Origin: a virus
Reading direction: 5' to 3' (one strand)
IMG/VR virus record: IMGVR_UViG_3300044643_000090
Location: 1-58,934 of that record
Length of the DNA stretch: 58,934 nucleotides
Part shown: positions 1-9,701 of the stretch, piece after piece
Layout of the letters: the number at the start of each line of letters is the position of its first letter
Numbering within the stretch: position 1 is the first letter of the stretch
Position numbers and translations under genes: made by a program
Notes under the pieces: generated by a model
Database searches by the model: none
What the model saw: only the letters and a program-made list of their open reading frames with translations
What the model was told of the DNA's origin: nothing

Positions 1-286
1 GCAAAGGAGTTAGAGCTGTTCTGAAGAGCAACCTGCTGACGATTATTTAGGTTGGCGAGTTCCATACCTTGTTGTGCAGCAGCATTGGCCAGAGAGACCT
101 GTTGACGCCTGTCTACGTTAGACATCTCCATCTGCATGAATGCCTGAGCATCCTGAGCGGCGATAGGGGTTGCAGCCTCCATAGCAGCCTGAACAATAGC
201 AGCCCCAGCCATAGAGCTACCACCAATACCACGGGCAGACATAGCAGCATTGGCCGCACGGATAGCACCAGCAGCCCACGCAGGGG
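1..286. repeat. Left copy of the terminal overlap
   Basis: Bases 1-286 align without gaps to 58649-58934. About ten substitutions fall in 1-159 (the last at 159), and 160-286 are identical, exactly 127 bases. This is the pattern of a circular assembly closed on a 127-mer, with a variant branch at the contig start. It need not be a physical terminal repeat of the virion DNA. Confidence 0.9.
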
Positions 287-1763
287 TACCATTGTTGAAC
301 TGTTCCATCAGCTTGGCCATTTGACCAGAGACAGTAGCAGACACAGGAACATTGCCCAGTTCAGCCTTAGCCAGAGCAGCCTGAGAGAGTGTACCCGTCT
401 GGGCCACAGCGACAGAAGCAGAGTTGAGTGCAGTCATGGTAGCAGCCACTGCTTGCACAGCCTCTTCAGCCTTAACGATGTCCTTGGCATTCACCAGTTC
501 GTTAGCGCCAACCGTGCCCTGAGCAGCCTGCAGGGTTTGCTGGAAGGAACTCTTGGCAGCCTCAGCAGTTGGGAACTCTCCAGCCTTTGCCGCATCCTGA
601 ACGACAGTCTCGTTGAGAGTTGCAGCCTGAGTCGGGGGAAGGTTGTAGGAAGTCTTAGCATCAATCAGTTCGCCAGCCTCAACTTTACCCTGAGCAGCCT
701 CAAGGCTGTCCTCATACTCTGTCTTGACTGTAGTAGCCTGTTCTGCAGAGAGACCTGTACCCTGAGCACCTACGAGTTCCTGAGAACCAACCTGACCCTG
801 AGCAGTACCAGTCTCAATACCACGGTAGTCAGTGACAGCCTGAGCAGTGGGTGTGGCAGAGGTAAACTTTGCTGCAACAGCTTCTTTGGGTTGACCAGTA
901 ACTTGAGCAACAGCCTCTGGCATGGACATACCCTGATTAGCAAGGGTAGCAGCCTGAGCCAGTTGGTCTGGAGTTACTTTCAGATCACCAGTGTCCAAGA
1001 CCTGACGAATCTGATTAATCTGGGGTGCAGACAGACCAAGGGAAGCCAGTTGGTTAGCATCCATTGTCTGTGCAGTCACTTCGTCAGAGACTTTTCCCGT
1101 GGCAGCCTCAGTCCCTTCTGCAACTTTTTTAACTGCAGCCCCAACCTGAGTAGCCTGCATGAGAGAGGCGGGAGTTGGAGTGACAGTAGCAGCCTGTGCA
1201 GCCGCAGGAGCAGCAGTAGTGGTGGCTGTTGTTTGATCTGTAACTTGACCAGCACCTGCAGCAATCAGGGTTTCAGGAGTTACTGCAACCTTTGCTACGT
1301 CAGCCTCAGTGGTGAGAGAGGTAGGGTCTTTAATCAGAGCCTCTGAGAGCTCAGTTCCCCCACTCTTTGTAGGAGCAGGTGGAGTGGTTGGGGCAGTAGT
1401 AGTACCATTAAGCTTTTTTGCTTCAGCATCGGCCAGCGGTTTAGTCGTATGTGAGGATACGAGCTTATTATCTTTGTCGTATACCCCGAAACCTGTGGTG
1501 AGACCAAAAGTTTTAATTTCTTTAACAGTGAACCCACCTCCCGTAGTAGTTGGAGCAGTAGCTGGTTTGACAACAGAGCCACCAGCAGCCATGCCGCCAG
1601 TAGTTGTGCTAGTACGCTTCTGGAGAGCACGAGAGAACTTACCCATACGAGCAGCTACACCCGGACTAGATTGGATGAAAGCCTCCATGGCTGGACCTTC
1701 TGCAGGACCATTGTAACCCATCTTAGAAAGTAGGCTATATTTTTGATTGGTATCGAAATCCAC
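1..1763 (-). CDS. N-terminal part of a ~1185-aa repeat-rich internal virion protein (runs off the window start)
   Basis: The minus-strand frame opens at a GTG (1761-1763) with GGAGAG five bases upstream, begins MDFDTNQKYSLLSKMGYNG, and stays open to base 1. The N-terminal third is Ala/Thr/Pro-rich. The middle is helical with many AAQG and AQAV motifs. From about residue 510 it reads MSARGIGG and enters NLNNRQQVAL-type repeats identical in frame to the gene at the right end (56854-58934). Joining at the overlap gives 3558 nt with no frameshift, so both pieces are one gene. Position next to a transglycosylase and other internal virion genes suggests an ejection protein that travels in the capsid. 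Function is inferred; the repeat structure and continuity are seen directly. Confidence 0.85.
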   Translation of the reverse strand, partial: MDFDTNQKYSLLSKMGYNGPAEGPAMEAFIQSSPGVAARMGKFSRALQKRTSTTTGGMAAGGSVVKPATAPTTTGGGFTVKEIKTFGLTTGFGVYDKDNKLVSSHTTKPLADAEAKKLNGTTTAPTTPPAPTKSGGTELSEALIKDPTSLTTEADVAKVAVTPETLIAAGAGQVTDQTTATTTAAPAAAQAATVTPTPASLMQATQVGAAVKKVAEGTEAATGKVSDEVTAQTMDANQLASLGLSAPQINQIRQVLDTGDLKVTPDQLAQAATLANQGMSMPEAVAQVTGQPKEAVAAKFTSATPTAQAVTDYRGIETGTAQGQVGSQELVGAQGTGLSAEQATTVKTEYEDSLEAAQGKVEAGELIDAKTSYNLPPTQAATLNETVVQDAAKAGEFPTAEAAKSSFQQTLQAAQGTVGANELVNAKDIVKAEEAVQAVAATMTALNSASVAVAQTGTLSQAALAKAELGNVPVSATVSGQMAKLMEQFNNGTPAWAAGAIRAANAAMSARGIGGSSMAGAAIVQAAMEAATPIAAQDAQAFMQMEMSNVDRRQQVSLANAAAQQGMELANLNNRQQVALQNSSNSF

Positions 1764-1787
1764 AGAGACTCTCCAGTTTATTCGTCT

Positions 1788-1816
1788 ATATTATTACAAG
1801 CTTTACAGTTTTGCAA
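1788..1816 (-). promoter_or_regulatory. Sigma-70-like promoter upstream of the repeat-rich virion gene
   Basis: On the minus strand TTGCAA (1811-1816) is followed by a 17-base spacer and TAATAT (1788-1793). It lies in the short AT-rich gap between the endolysin stop and the GTG start at 1763, with 24 bases for a leader that contains GGAGAG. Prediction from sequence only. Confidence 0.5.
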
Positions 1817-1824
1817 GTACTATT

Positions 1825-2685
1825 TTACCCGAGCAACTTAGTCATAGTCTTAGGCCCAGCCACACCATCAGCGGTCAATCCGTTTGCAGTCTGCCACTTC
1901 TTCAGTGCAGCTTCAGTCCCCGGACCAAAGTCACCATCAGCAGTGAGACCAAGCTTAGCCTGCAGCTTCCTTACAAGATCACCCTTGGAACCACGACGCA
2001 GAGCCTGAGTTACTGCATCTGTAATCTGAGAATTGATAGAGACTTCGATCTTACCACCAAGAGCAGCCATTGCCCTAGCGTAACGAGCCTGACGATCAGC
2101 CAAACCAATGTCACCACCATTAATGATTTTGGTCAGTCTCACTTGGTCGCCAGTGTCAGCAACCTCATTCAGGTTACGGCTGTTCCAGAACCACAGAGCA
2201 CTCTCCAGAGCACCCTTCTTGGTCAACAGGTAAGCAGCAGCCTCCTCAGCAGTCATGCCAACAGTCTTACCAAAGGCAGTCGTATTTGCACGACCAGTGA
2301 CCTGTTTCAGACCTTTTCCAGAAAATAACCAACCGTCACCCTCGTTCACATTGCCTAAAGCACCAGCCTTGGAGCGATGCTTATCCATGTAAACATAGTT
2401 GGCGATCTTTTCAGGCTTACCTGCATACTCAGCAGCATTCTCTTTACCGGGACCAAAGTATCTTGGGAACACCTTGAGCAGGGTGGCTTCTTTGTAGTTC
2501 AGGTTCTCTTGTAGTACCCGGAAGTCCATGCTCTCGTGAGCACACTGGCTGATAAAACCTGCAATACGCTTGTCTGTCGTAATGTTGTACTTAGGCAACA
2601 TCTCGTTCAGGGCAGCACACCACTCTGCAACTTCTTTATTGGTGGGGATCATAGCCGCCAGTTGGGCTTCTGTCAGCAGACTCAT
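1825..2685 (-). CDS. Endolysin: GH19 chitinase-like lysozyme with C-terminal peptidoglycan-binding domain
   Basis: 286 residues. Residues ~1-205 match the GH19-type phage lysozyme fold: CAHESMDF carries the likely catalytic Glu, and a downstream NEGDGWLFSGKGLKQVTG block follows. Residues ~220-286 are a PG_binding_1 domain (LRRGSKGDLVRKLQ, GDFGPGTEAALKKWQ, ADGVAGPKTMTKLLG). It cleaves the glycan of host peptidoglycan at lysis. There is no signal peptide, so it needs the holin candidate encoded just upstream. It starts 4 bases inside the preceding gene (ATGA overlap) and closes the lysis cassette. Confidence 0.93.
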   Translation of the reverse strand: MSLLTEAQLAAMIPTNKEVAEWCAALNEMLPKYNITTDKRIAGFISQCAHESMDFRVLQENLNYKEATLLKVFPRYFGPGKENAAEYAGKPEKIANYVYMDKHRSKAGALGNVNEGDGWLFSGKGLKQVTGRANTTAFGKTVGMTAEEAAAYLLTKKGALESALWFWNSRNLNEVADTGDQVRLTKIINGGDIGLADRQARYARAMAALGGKIEVSINSQITDAVTQALRRGSKGDLVRKLQAKLGLTADGDFGPGTEAALKKWQTANGLTADGVAGPKTMTKLLG

Positions 2686-2912
2686 TTACTCTTTGCTCTC
2701 TTGGCTGGTGCCTTCTTGGTGATTGCACCCAACACAGCTTCCTTAGTCATGTCTTTGCCCATATCACCAAGCAAGTCTGTCGGGTTACCAGTGACAGCAG
2801 CCTTGATTGCATTCTCTACCGGATCAGGCAGGTTTACTTTGTCCAACACAGCATCAACTACTTTTTCCTTAGCCCGACGACCAAGCAGCATCCCAATTAT
2901 TCTCGTAATCAT
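2682..2912 (-). CDS. Small basic hypothetical protein of the lysis cassette
   Basis: 76 residues with an N-terminal hydrophobic/amphipathic segment (MITRIIGMLLG), a helical middle and a Lys/Ala-rich tail ending KKAPAKRAKSK. It overlaps both neighbours by 4 bases, so it is translationally coupled to the holin candidate and the endolysin. No family is recognised. Membrane-peripheral location is a guess from composition. Confidence 0.7.
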   Translation of the reverse strand: MITRIIGMLLGRRAKEKVVDAVLDKVNLPDPVENAIKAAVTGNPTDLLGDMGKDMTKEAVLGAITKKAPAKRAKSK

Positions 2913-3178
2913 TCCTTTGACTCCTCTTTCTCTTCATTCTTTCTACGGTTGTTACCTGCAGCCATCACGCCACCCAAAGCACCAGTGATGAAGCTGGCAA
3001 TGGGAGTAAGGATGGAAAACAGTGCACGGTCATTCTCACTCGATTCACCCAGAGGCTGTGTCACGAAGACCAGCGAATACAGGATGATAAAGATACTGCC
3101 ACCAAGGATTAGGGTTAATGAGACACCCACGAAGTATCGAAGCTTGGCCTCAAGAAAGTCAGGATCATTCTTACTCAT
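2909..3178 (-). CDS. Holin candidate, two transmembrane segments
   Basis: 89 residues beginning MSKNDPDFLEAKLRYF. I chose the ATG at 3178 because it overlaps the upstream stop as ATGA; a longer frame to 3244 is open but lacks support. Two hydrophobic segments are visible, VGVSLTLILGGSIFIILYSL and TPIASFITGALGGVMAA. A strongly charged tail (NNRRKNEEKEESKE) follows. Two membrane spans, a charged C-terminus and the place right before the endolysin fit a class II holin. Sequence similarity to a named holin family is not recognised. Confidence 0.7.
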   Translation of the reverse strand: MSKNDPDFLEAKLRYFVGVSLTLILGGSIFIILYSLVFVTQPLGESSENDRALFSILTPIASFITGALGGVMAAGNNRRKNEEKEESKE

Positions 3179-3366
3179 CGCGCAGCCCCTCCCGTTAAAT
3201 CTACAGCGCAGTTCCTTGTACGTAGGCAAACAGGTGGAGTGCATTCCAGTGCTGTCCAGTTCTTTGGGTCTTGACAGGGATAACGGTAAAAGCCATCTCC
3301 ACTAAAGTAAAACAGTGCACCTATAGCCACAGCAAAAGCAGGCCACACCCAGTGTTCTAGTACCAT
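3175..3366 (-). CDS. Small membrane protein with Cys-rich outer domain (spanin-like candidate)
   Basis: 63 residues from the ATG at 3366 (TGATG overlap with the upstream stop, AGGGAG ribosome site 7 bases before). One membrane segment (VWPAFAVAIGALFYF) is followed by a soluble part with four Cys (YPCQDP, ALECTPPVCLRTRNC). Similar small proteins are common in lysis cassettes of marine phages. A spanin-like role in disrupting the outer membrane is only a possibility, since no lipobox is present. Confidence 0.65.
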   Translation of the reverse strand: MVLEHWVWPAFAVAIGALFYFSGDGFYRYPCQDPKNWTALECTPPVCLRTRNCAVDLTGGAAR

Positions 3367-3857
3367 CACCATCTCCCTAAATAGACGCCCCAGAAGTATA
3401 AGCCAACACTGCAAACAGCCACTGCCACTAAGATTACACCTAACCAGAGTAAAAACTCTGTGATAGACTCAATGATCTCGCGGCGGCGGTACACTTGTTC
3501 TCTCTGTTGCTCTCTTACTCTACGCTCAATTGCTTGAAACTCCAACCAAGCGTCATTGCCATACGTGTAGCTGATGAGTTGGCGCAGTTCTTTACGTTGC
3601 TGTTCACACTGCTTCTGAGCGGCAAAGATATCAATAGCACTCTTCTGAGGTCCACCACCAAACAACGTCTTAAACACACCCGGAGGTTCATTTGCTTTCT
3701 CAGCAGCATAGGCAATATCTGAAACTGCTTTCCCCCACTCTGAGAGTTGAGATGCCATGTCTTGGATTTCACGACCAGCCGCAATGCCTTGTTTCAGTAG
3801 GCTAAAGGCTTTACTCCCAACACTGACGGCCATGCTGATCGAAACTGGGTCAAACAT
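3366..3857 (-). CDS. Membrane-anchored hypothetical protein with coiled-coil region
   Basis: 163 residues. The N-terminus is MFDPVSISMAVSVGSKAFSLL. A helical charged middle (EQQRKELRQL, RRVREQQREQVYRRRE) is probably coiled coil. A C-terminal membrane segment (FLLWLGVILVAVAVCSVGLY) ends in a short tail. The same architecture recurs next to fibre and lysis genes in marine podoviruses. Its start directly abuts the TAG of the 47-aa gene. Role unknown; membrane attachment via the C-terminal anchor is well supported. Confidence 0.8.
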   Translation of the reverse strand: MFDPVSISMAVSVGSKAFSLLKQGIAAGREIQDMASQLSEWGKAVSDIAYAAEKANEPPGVFKTLFGGGPQKSAIDIFAAQKQCEQQRKELRQLISYTYGNDAWLEFQAIERRVREQQREQVYRRREIIESITEFLLWLGVILVAVAVCSVGLYFWGVYLGRW

Positions 3858-4001
3858 CTAAAAGCTCCAGAAGGGTGGGCAGAGAGAGTGCGGGTGTATT
3901 GCCAAGGCCACATCCATAGTGTATCTGCAAACCTTGACAAATGTGTTGGTGTCGTTGATCCAGATGTGCGTGTAGCCCACCCAGATCAGGGGGAGCTTCA
4001 T
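3858..4001 (-). CDS. 47-aa conserved-looking small protein
   Basis: ATG at 3999-4001 overlaps the TGA of the 74-aa gene (ATGA) and the TAG abuts the next ATG, so it fills the gap exactly. It begins MKLPLIWVGYTHIWINDTNT and ends HPHSLCPPFWSF, rich in Trp, His and Pro with an HPHSLCPP motif near the C-terminus. The perfect coupling with both neighbours is the main argument that it is real. No function is recognised. Confidence 0.75.
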   Translation of the reverse strand: MKLPLIWVGYTHIWINDTNTFVKVCRYTMDVALAIHPHSLCPPFWSF

Positions 4002-4222
4002 TTCCGTAGTGCCTGTTCGATGTTATCTAACTTGGACATTACGTTCTTGAAGTTTTCCCGCATCTCTTTGAACTCCCTGTCGTAAGCCTCTTTGTTGGCA
4101 TCATGTACAGCAGAAAGAACTGCCAGCTTTGTAGCATGATCCTGTTGAGTTCGATAGATCAAGAATACAAAGCCAGCAACGGGAGCTACAATCCACTGCA
4201 TGATGGTGTTTAAGACTTCCAT
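3998..4222 (-). CDS. Small membrane protein with coiled-coil tail
   Basis: 74 residues. One hydrophobic segment near the N-terminus (IVAPVAGFVFLIY) is followed by about 45 charged residues predicted as coiled coil (DREFKEMRENFKNVMSKLDN). This N-in, one-span plus coiled-coil layout is frequent in phage lysis regions (inner-membrane spanin or holin-like). The exact role cannot be decided from sequence. Confidence 0.7.
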   Translation of the reverse strand: MEVLNTIMQWIVAPVAGFVFLIYRTQQDHATKLAVLSAVHDANKEAYDREFKEMRENFKNVMSKLDNIEQALRK

Positions 4223-4247
4223 GGCTTACTCCCTCAGCCTTATTATT

Positions 4248-4550
4248 TTACCACGGTGTTCCTGTCAGGGTAGCAGGAGCCTTTTGAGCGTCGATCTGGC
4301 TCTGCAGAGAGGCCTCCGTCTCGGCCTTGTCCACCGAACCCCAGACCCATCCCAGCACGTCGGCTTCGGTGAGGCTGTCGTAGGGCTTGAAGCCCGCTGC
4401 AGTGGCGTCAGGAGTGAAGCCTGCGGTGCCGTAGGACGAGGCGCTGTGTTCCCCGTCAACGGCAGTCACGGTCCAGTGGGCAACCGTCACACCACCATCA
4501 GCGGCATTGCGGTCAAGCTGGGCGATGGCCCAAGTGATAGTCGCGGTCAT
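4248..4550 (-). CDS. Conserved phage protein of the tail-fibre region
   Basis: 100 residues: MTATITWAIAQLDRN, then HWTVTAVDGEHSASSYGTAG and ADVLGWVWGS, ending TLTGTPW. The pattern of a beta-rich N-terminus, a conserved LGWVW helix and a QKAPATLTGTPW tail is common in small proteins encoded right after phage tail fibres. It overlaps the upstream gene by 4 bases (ATGA). A role in fibre assembly or as a fibre-associated protein is inferred from position only. Confidence 0.75.
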   Translation of the reverse strand: MTATITWAIAQLDRNAADGGVTVAHWTVTAVDGEHSASSYGTAGFTPDATAAGFKPYDSLTEADVLGWVWGSVDKAETEASLQSQIDAQKAPATLTGTPW

Positions 4551-4759
4551 TCTTCGGTTCCTTCCGCCAGAGATTCGGTCAGCATGTTCATGAAGGCGTT
4601 GCGGCCCACCTGAAGTTGGTCGAGGTTGAACTGAGCGGAACCCATCTTGCGGTCCAGATCAGCGATGTGATTGATGAGCATCTTCTGCTCGTCCGTCAGT
4701 TGGTCTTCGGTGTAGTCTACGTCATTGATCGTGATGGTTTGGGTTTGTTTCTGTGCCAT
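4547..4759 (-). CDS. Small DUF6447-like protein after the tail fibre
   Basis: 70 residues. A short beta segment (TITINDVDYTEDQLTDEQK) is followed by a helical coiled-coil stretch (LINHIADLDRKMGSAQFNL). The layout resembles the DUF6447 family of small phage proteins found beside fibre genes; the family assignment is from memory of its pattern. AAGGAAA lies upstream of the ATG. Probably co-expressed with the fibre. Confidence 0.75.
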   Translation of the reverse strand: MAQKQTQTITINDVDYTEDQLTDEQKMLINHIADLDRKMGSAQFNLDQLQVGRNAFMNMLTESLAEGTEE

Positions 4760-4798
4760 CTTGATTTTCCTTTCTTTAAGAGTTGCGGGGGTTAGGGG

Positions 4799-7700
4799 TT
4801 AAGAGATGCGGTAGATAGTGTACGTGTTAAGAGCGGTCTTACGCACCCGGAACATGCCCGAGGCAGCAGCAGCAACAGTCATGCCACCAGTAAGGGTGAG
4901 TCCAGCGGCTGTCCCAAGAGTAACCACACCAGCACCAGTGTTGATGACGGAGAAGTCGAAGGACATGTCCGTCGGGAAGGTAGCTGGAACGCCGCCCTCA
5001 ATGGCTGTGCCTGTCGGCATAGTCAGCGTGGCCAGAGCGCCCGTGTACTGGATAATGCCCGTCAGCAGTTCTGCAATGGTGAGCGTTGCTGCAGCACTTT
5101 CTACAGTCTGGGCTGGCTGGTTCTTGTAGACCACACCAGTAGTGACGGTAGCGCCAGTAACATGGAGCGGGGTGATAGGTGTGGTGTTCCCAATCCCCAC
5201 GTTGCCTGTAGTCGTGATCCTCATGCGTTCGGTATTATTCGTCTGAAACACTATTCCGCTTGTCTCAGAAGCTAGCTGGATAGCCCCATTAGTGTTCCTG
5301 ATTTCAGTGAGGCCCCCTGAAGAATAGCGCCGGAAGATCGCACTATCGGTTGTCCCGCTACGAAGAATGACACTATAATCCCCAGCAACGGTACTAGACC
5401 CGCCCCGAATATCCCCAATCACGTCAAGAGGAACTCCGGGGCTGGTCGTCCCAATCCCTACGTTACCCGCAGAGGTGATCCGCATACGTTCACCCTCAGT
5501 GCCAGCGTTGGACGTGGTGAAGGTGAAGAACGAGCTTCCACCCGAGGTCGCACCAACCGCGAGGCGGGCTTCTCTGGTCGAGGTGTTGTAGTCAAGGATC
5601 ATCCCGTCGTAGTTGATGCCGCTTGCCACGTTACCAATGAACACGCCGCCACGGACATCGAGCTTTTCGATGGGGCCCGTTGTCCCGATCCCCACGTTGC
5701 CCGAGGAGTCGATCCGCATACGCTCTGTAGCAGCGTTGAGGGTGGTACCCGTGGTGCCTGCTGGAGAGGTGGAGAATGTGATCGGACCACCAGCAGCAGA
5801 GCCAGTGCTTCGACCGCCCCAAATGAGCATGGAGGCACCAGCGATGTCCGTTCCAGAGCCTCCCGTCGCGAGCAAGAAGCCGTTTGCTGGGGTTGTCGAA
5901 AACTCACCGTTGCCGATGTAGACTGCGCCTGCAGGGGTGATCCTCATACGCTCAGTAGCAGCGTTGAGGGTGGTTCCTGTGGTGCCTGCGGCAGCCGTGG
6001 AGAATACCAGAGGTCCACCAACAGCAGAGCCAGTGCCTCTACCAGCTTGGATAGTCATGGTGGCACCAGCGATGTTGGTGCCGTTGCCATTCGTCGCGAA
6101 CAAGAAGCTGTTTGCTGGGGTTGAGGAGCTTGCGCCGTTGCCTAGGTAGACTGTGCCATCAGTTTCGATCCTCATACGGTCGATGTTGTTGGTCCTGAAA
6201 GTAACAGCTGTGCTAGTGGTGGACCCCAAGGCAAATGCACCGTTGACAGCAGCGACCAGACCAGTAACAGCCGTTGCATCGCTCCTTTGGAACAGAATAC
6301 CGCCACCAGCAGTGCCGTTGACAGCTACAGTCGTGATACCTGTGCCAAGGGGGGTAATGGTCGTCGTACCAATTCCTACGTTGCCCGAGGAGTCGATGCG
6401 GGCGTGTTCAGACCCCATGCGAGAAAAAGTGAGGGCGGAAATCGGATTTAGACCTACGTCCCAGTATTCTCCAAGCGTATCGGATGCACCGCTTTCTGCA
6501 AAACGTATTCTGGCATTTGCGGTATTTGTCGAAGTATCTGTGTCGCGGATGGTCAGAATGGGGTCAGCGCCGACAATCTCCAACAAGGTGTCAGGAGAAC
6601 TCGTCCCGACCCCTACGAAGCCCGAGGAGTCGATCCTCATGACCTCCGCGCCACCCTCTGCGAAGGCGATGGTATCCGCAGCCGGGAAGAACATACCCGT
6701 GTTCAGGTCACCAAAATTCGTGATCGACGGAGCAGCAGCAGAGCCGTCTCCAAAGGAGGCCACGCCGTTTACGGACAGGAGGGCGTCTGGCGCTGTCGTC
6801 CCAATCCCCACGTTGCCCGATGAGTCGATACGCATACGTTCGGTGCCATTGGCGTTAAGGATAAAACTCTCCCCGAAAGCGCCAAGAGTGACACCATTTA
6901 CTGAGGTGGAGCCTAGAAGCGAAATAAGTGAGGTGGCGCTTGAATTGTTTTTAAAGATTGCTGGGACGCCACCTGTTGCAGATGTAAAACGCGCGGCAGA
7001 CCCAGACACACTGACAGCATCAATAGGGTGAGCAGGAGATGCAGTTCCAATCCCTACGTTGCCTGCAGAGGTAATACGCATACGCTCGTTGGCATCAACA
7101 CCGACAAAAGCAGAATCCCGAGTACCAAAGACTAGGGAGGTGTCGGGCAGTGTCTGCTCACTCACGGCAGAGATATAGGCCCCAACACCCGCGCCGGGAG
7201 CAGAACCATCGGTCCCGAAGAACTCGATTGTGCCAGACGGCTGACCTGCGAGTGACGTGGTGTCCGTATCAGCAATTCTGATCGTGGCGGCGGTTCCAGA
7301 ACCAGTGTACATGGTCCCAGATGCCACTGTCTGCAGTACGCTGACTGTGTAGGTGCCCGTAGTGCCAGTGCCAGTTCCCAGTGCGGTGATCTTGGTGACC
7401 GGGGAGACTCCCGTCCCGTAGACAATGTTGCCCACAGCCAGCGTTCCAGAGGCCACCGCCGTGACATCCATCGTGGTGTCAGTGATGGAGGCAGTAAACT
7501 GGGCCGTGTTGTTGGTGGTTCCAGAGACATGAAGCTGGGTCGCAGGGGCCGTCGTCCCAATACCTACGTTGCCTGTAGGGTCGATACGCATACGCTCTGT
7601 AGCAGCATTGAGGGTGGTACCCGTAGTGCCTGCGGCGGAGGTGGAGAACGAAATAACGCCGCCAGCAGCAGAGCCAGTACCACGACCACCTTGGATGTTT

Positions 7701-9700
7701 AGAGCTGCCCCGGTGATGTCTGTGCCGGAGCCGCCAGTGGCCTGCAGGATGCCGTTGGTGGGGGTTGCAGAGGTGTCACCATTGCCGATGACGACGTTGC
7801 CCCCACCAGTGATCCTCATGCGCTCTGTGTTAGTCGTGCCAAAAATAAGTGGAGTAGAACCGTTCGTGCCGATAGTAGCAGCAGCCGTATTCAAGAACCG
7901 CAGTGAGCCGAGGTTTGCCCTTGAGATACCAAACTGGGTTCCTGTCGAGTCAATCGGCCAATACTCAAGCGCGGTGGCCCTGAAATTATCAGAATAGTTG
8001 ACTTCGGTCAGAAGCACATTGGCGATAAGGGAAGAAGACCGTGCGGATGCTTGTAGACTGGCAGCGGGAGATGTTGTGCTAATCCCGACTAGGCCATCAG
8101 AGGTGATACGCAACCGCTCAACCCCATTCGTCTCCACCGTCACGGTATCAGCCGCAGGAAAACGGATCGCAGTGTTGGTGTCGCCAGCGTGGACAATCTT
8201 GTCGGCAATGGTCACATCGCCAGTGGCCGTGATGGTCGTTCCGGTTATGGCTGCGGCAGACGATCCACCAATGACAGCGCCGTCCACAGTGCCGCCGTTG
8301 ATGTCCGTTGTGGTCAACACAGAGGAAGCCAGAGTGACTACGCCCGTCGAGTCCGCAATGGAACCAGCAGAGGTGCCATCCTTGGCCTTGATGGTGGTGA
8401 CTTCGATGTTGGTGGTGTCTACAGTAGTAGCATTCACCGTAGTGATGTTACCAGTAGTAGAACCAAGCGTGTTGATGGTGATAGCATTAATTGTGCCACC
8501 CTCAACCTTATCACCACTGATCTGATTATCGGCAAGGGTCAGAGTTCCTGCAGACACATTGAGTGTTTTGCCTGCCCCTACTGTAATGTCAGAGGTAGCA
8601 ATGGTAGCGTTATCAACCGTACCTCCATTGATGTCTGCAGTGGTAGCAACAAGAGAAGCAACAGTCATAACACCAGTAGTGTCAGCAATAGTGGCTGATG
8701 CTGTGCCATCCTTGGCTTTGATATTAGTGACTTCAATATTAGTGGTGTCAACGGTGGTAGCATTGACGGTCGTAATGTTGCCTGTAGTGGCTGTAGCAGT
8801 GGTGAAGGTACCAGCAGCAGCAGATGCCCCACCAATAACAGCACCATCAACAGTACCACCATTAATGTCCGTAGTGGTCAATACCGAGGAAGCAAGAGTA
8901 ACAACACCAGTTGAATTGGCGATAGAGCCTGCAGCAGTACCATCTTTAGCCTTCAGGTTAGTTACTTCAAGATTGGTTGTGTCAACAGTGGTCGAGTTTA
9001 CCGTAGTGATGTTACCAGTTGTAGAACCAAGGGTGGTGATTGTGATGGCATTGATCGTACCACCCTCAACCTTGTCACCGGAAATTTGGTTGTCAGCGAG
9101 AGTCAGTGTCCCAGCAGATACGTTCAGGGTTTTACCCGACCCAACTGTGATGTCAGAAGTAGCAATAGTGACCCCATCAATCGTACCACCATTAATGTCT
9201 GCGGTAGTCAGAACTGAAGAAGCCAGAGTGACTACGCCTGTAGTGTCAGCAATAGAACCAGCCGAAGTACCATCTTTAGCCTTCAGGTTAGTAACTTCAA
9301 GGTTTGTAGTATCAATGGTAGTGACGTTTACGGTACCGAGGGTTGTCGTGCCAGTGACATTCAGAGTGCCAGTGACAGAGGCATTCTCGTCAACAGTCAG
9401 TGTGTCTACCTTGGCAGTACCATCCAGATAGAGGTCTTTGAACTCCAACGTAGAAGTACCAAGATCAACCGCATTGTCAGTCTTGGGACGGATCACTGAG
9501 GTTGTGATGACAACATCCTGAGCAGGCCCAAGCGTCCTGATGGGTGCACCCCCACCAACCGTACCATCATGGTCATGGCCAGTAGTTACATCGTAGGCGG
9601 CTTGAATAGCGTCGAACTCACCATCCAAATCGGCAGCATTGATGATGTTACCGTTGGCAATGTTGTTTGTAGTGTCGTTGCGGATATAGCCTGTTGCCAT
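4799..9700 (-). CDS. Long tail fibre protein with two tandem repeat families
   Basis: 1633 residues. The N-terminus ([20 protein letters not shown]) is the type that anchors phage fibres to the tail. Residues ~95-490 carry at least four near-copies of a block containing [25 protein letters not shown] and [14 protein letters not shown]. Residues ~520-1560 carry about a dozen ERMRI-(T/D)-S-x-GNVGIGT modules, a beta-helical stalk motif usual in fibres. The C-terminus ([19 protein letters not shown]) lacks a recognisable S74 chaperone. It binds the host surface. It is followed by two small genes that may assist folding. Confidence 0.95.
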   Translation of the reverse strand: MATGYIRNDTTNNIANGNIINAADLDGEFDAIQAAYDVTTGHDHDGTVGGGAPIRTLGPAQDVVITTSVIRPKTDNAVDLGTSTLEFKDLYLDGTAKVDTLTVDENASVTGTLNVTGTTTLGTVNVTTIDTTNLEVTNLKAKDGTSAGSIADTTGVVTLASSVLTTADINGGTIDGVTIATSDITVGSGKTLNVSAGTLTLADNQISGDKVEGGTINAITITTLGSTTGNITTVNSTTVDTTNLEVTNLKAKDGTAAGSIANSTGVVTLASSVLTTTDINGGTVDGAVIGGASAAAGTFTTATATTGNITTVNATTVDTTNIEVTNIKAKDGTASATIADTTGVMTVASLVATTADINGGTVDNATIATSDITVGAGKTLNVSAGTLTLADNQISGDKVEGGTINAITINTLGSTTGNITTVNATTVDTTNIEVTTIKAKDGTSAGSIADSTGVVTLASSVLTTTDINGGTVDGAVIGGSSAAAITGTTITATGDVTIADKIVHAGDTNTAIRFPAADTVTVETNGVERLRITSDGLVGISTTSPAASLQASARSSSLIANVLLTEVNYSDNFRATALEYWPIDSTGTQFGISRANLGSLRFLNTAAATIGTNGSTPLIFGTTNTERMRITGGGNVVIGNGDTSATPTNGILQATGGSGTDITGAALNIQGGRGTGSAAGGVISFSTSAAGTTGTTLNAATERMRIDPTGNVGIGTTAPATQLHVSGTTNNTAQFTASITDTTMDVTAVASGTLAVGNIVYGTGVSPVTKITALGTGTGTTGTYTVSVLQTVASGTMYTGSGTAATIRIADTDTTSLAGQPSGTIEFFGTDGSAPGAGVGAYISAVSEQTLPDTSLVFGTRDSAFVGVDANERMRITSAGNVGIGTASPAHPIDAVSVSGSAARFTSATGGVPAIFKNNSSATSLISLLGSTSVNGVTLGAFGESFILNANGTERMRIDSSGNVGIGTTAPDALLSVNGVASFGDGSAAAPSITNFGDLNTGMFFPAADTIAFAEGGAEVMRIDSSGFVGVGTSSPDTLLEIVGADPILTIRDTDTSTNTANARIRFAESGASDTLGEYWDVGLNPISALTFSRMGSEHARIDSSGNVGIGTTTITPLGTGITTVAVNGTAGGGILFQRSDATAVTGLVAAVNGAFALGSTTSTAVTFRTNNIDRMRIETDGTVYLGNGASSSTPANSFLFATNGNGTNIAGATMTIQAGRGTGSAVGGPLVFSTAAAGTTGTTLNAATERMRITPAGAVYIGNGEFSTTPANGFLLATGGSGTDIAGASMLIWGGRSTGSAAGGPITFSTSPAGTTGTTLNAATERMRIDSSGNVGIGTTGPIEKLDVRGGVFIGNVASGINYDGMILDYNTSTREARLAVGATSGGSSFFTFTTSNAGTEGERMRITSAGNVGIGTTSPGVPLDVIGDIRGGSSTVAGDYSVILRSGTTDSAIFRRYSSGGLTEIRNTNGAIQLASETSGIVFQTNNTERMRITTTGNVGIGNTTPITPLHVTGATVTTGVVYKNQPAQTVESAAATLTIAELLTGIIQYTGALATLTMPTGTAIEGGVPATFPTDMSFDFSVINTGAGVVTLGTAAGLTLTGGMTVAAAASGMFRVRKTALNTYTIYRIS
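5000..8200 (-). repeat. Coding repeats: ERMRI/GNVGIGT fibre stalk modules
   Basis: Roughly twelve modules spaced irregularly, each with the core ERMRI(T/D)S(S/A)G-N-V-G-I-G. At DNA level they read CCAATCCCTACGTTGCC and close variants on the plus strand, for example near 5450, 5690, 6370, 6800, 7050 and 7560. They are typical substrates for recombination and length variation in fibres. Confidence 0.85.
8260..9340 (-). repeat. Coding tandem repeats in the N-terminal shaft of the fibre
   Basis: At least four imperfect copies of a segment encoding [13 protein letters not shown] ... TTADINGGT, with an intervening [14 protein letters not shown] block. Copies differ mostly by synonymous or conservative changes, so they are old duplications still under selection. 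Confidence 0.8.
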
Positions 9701-9701
9701 T

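Noticed and set aside
1-286. Physical direct terminal repeat of the virion genome
   Set aside because: The two copies differ in the first 159 bases and are identical for exactly 127, which fits an assembly overlap better than a true terminal repeat.
4799-9700. Diversity-generating retroelement acting on the fibre
   Set aside because: No reverse transcriptase and no template/variable repeat pair with adenine-specific changes is seen.
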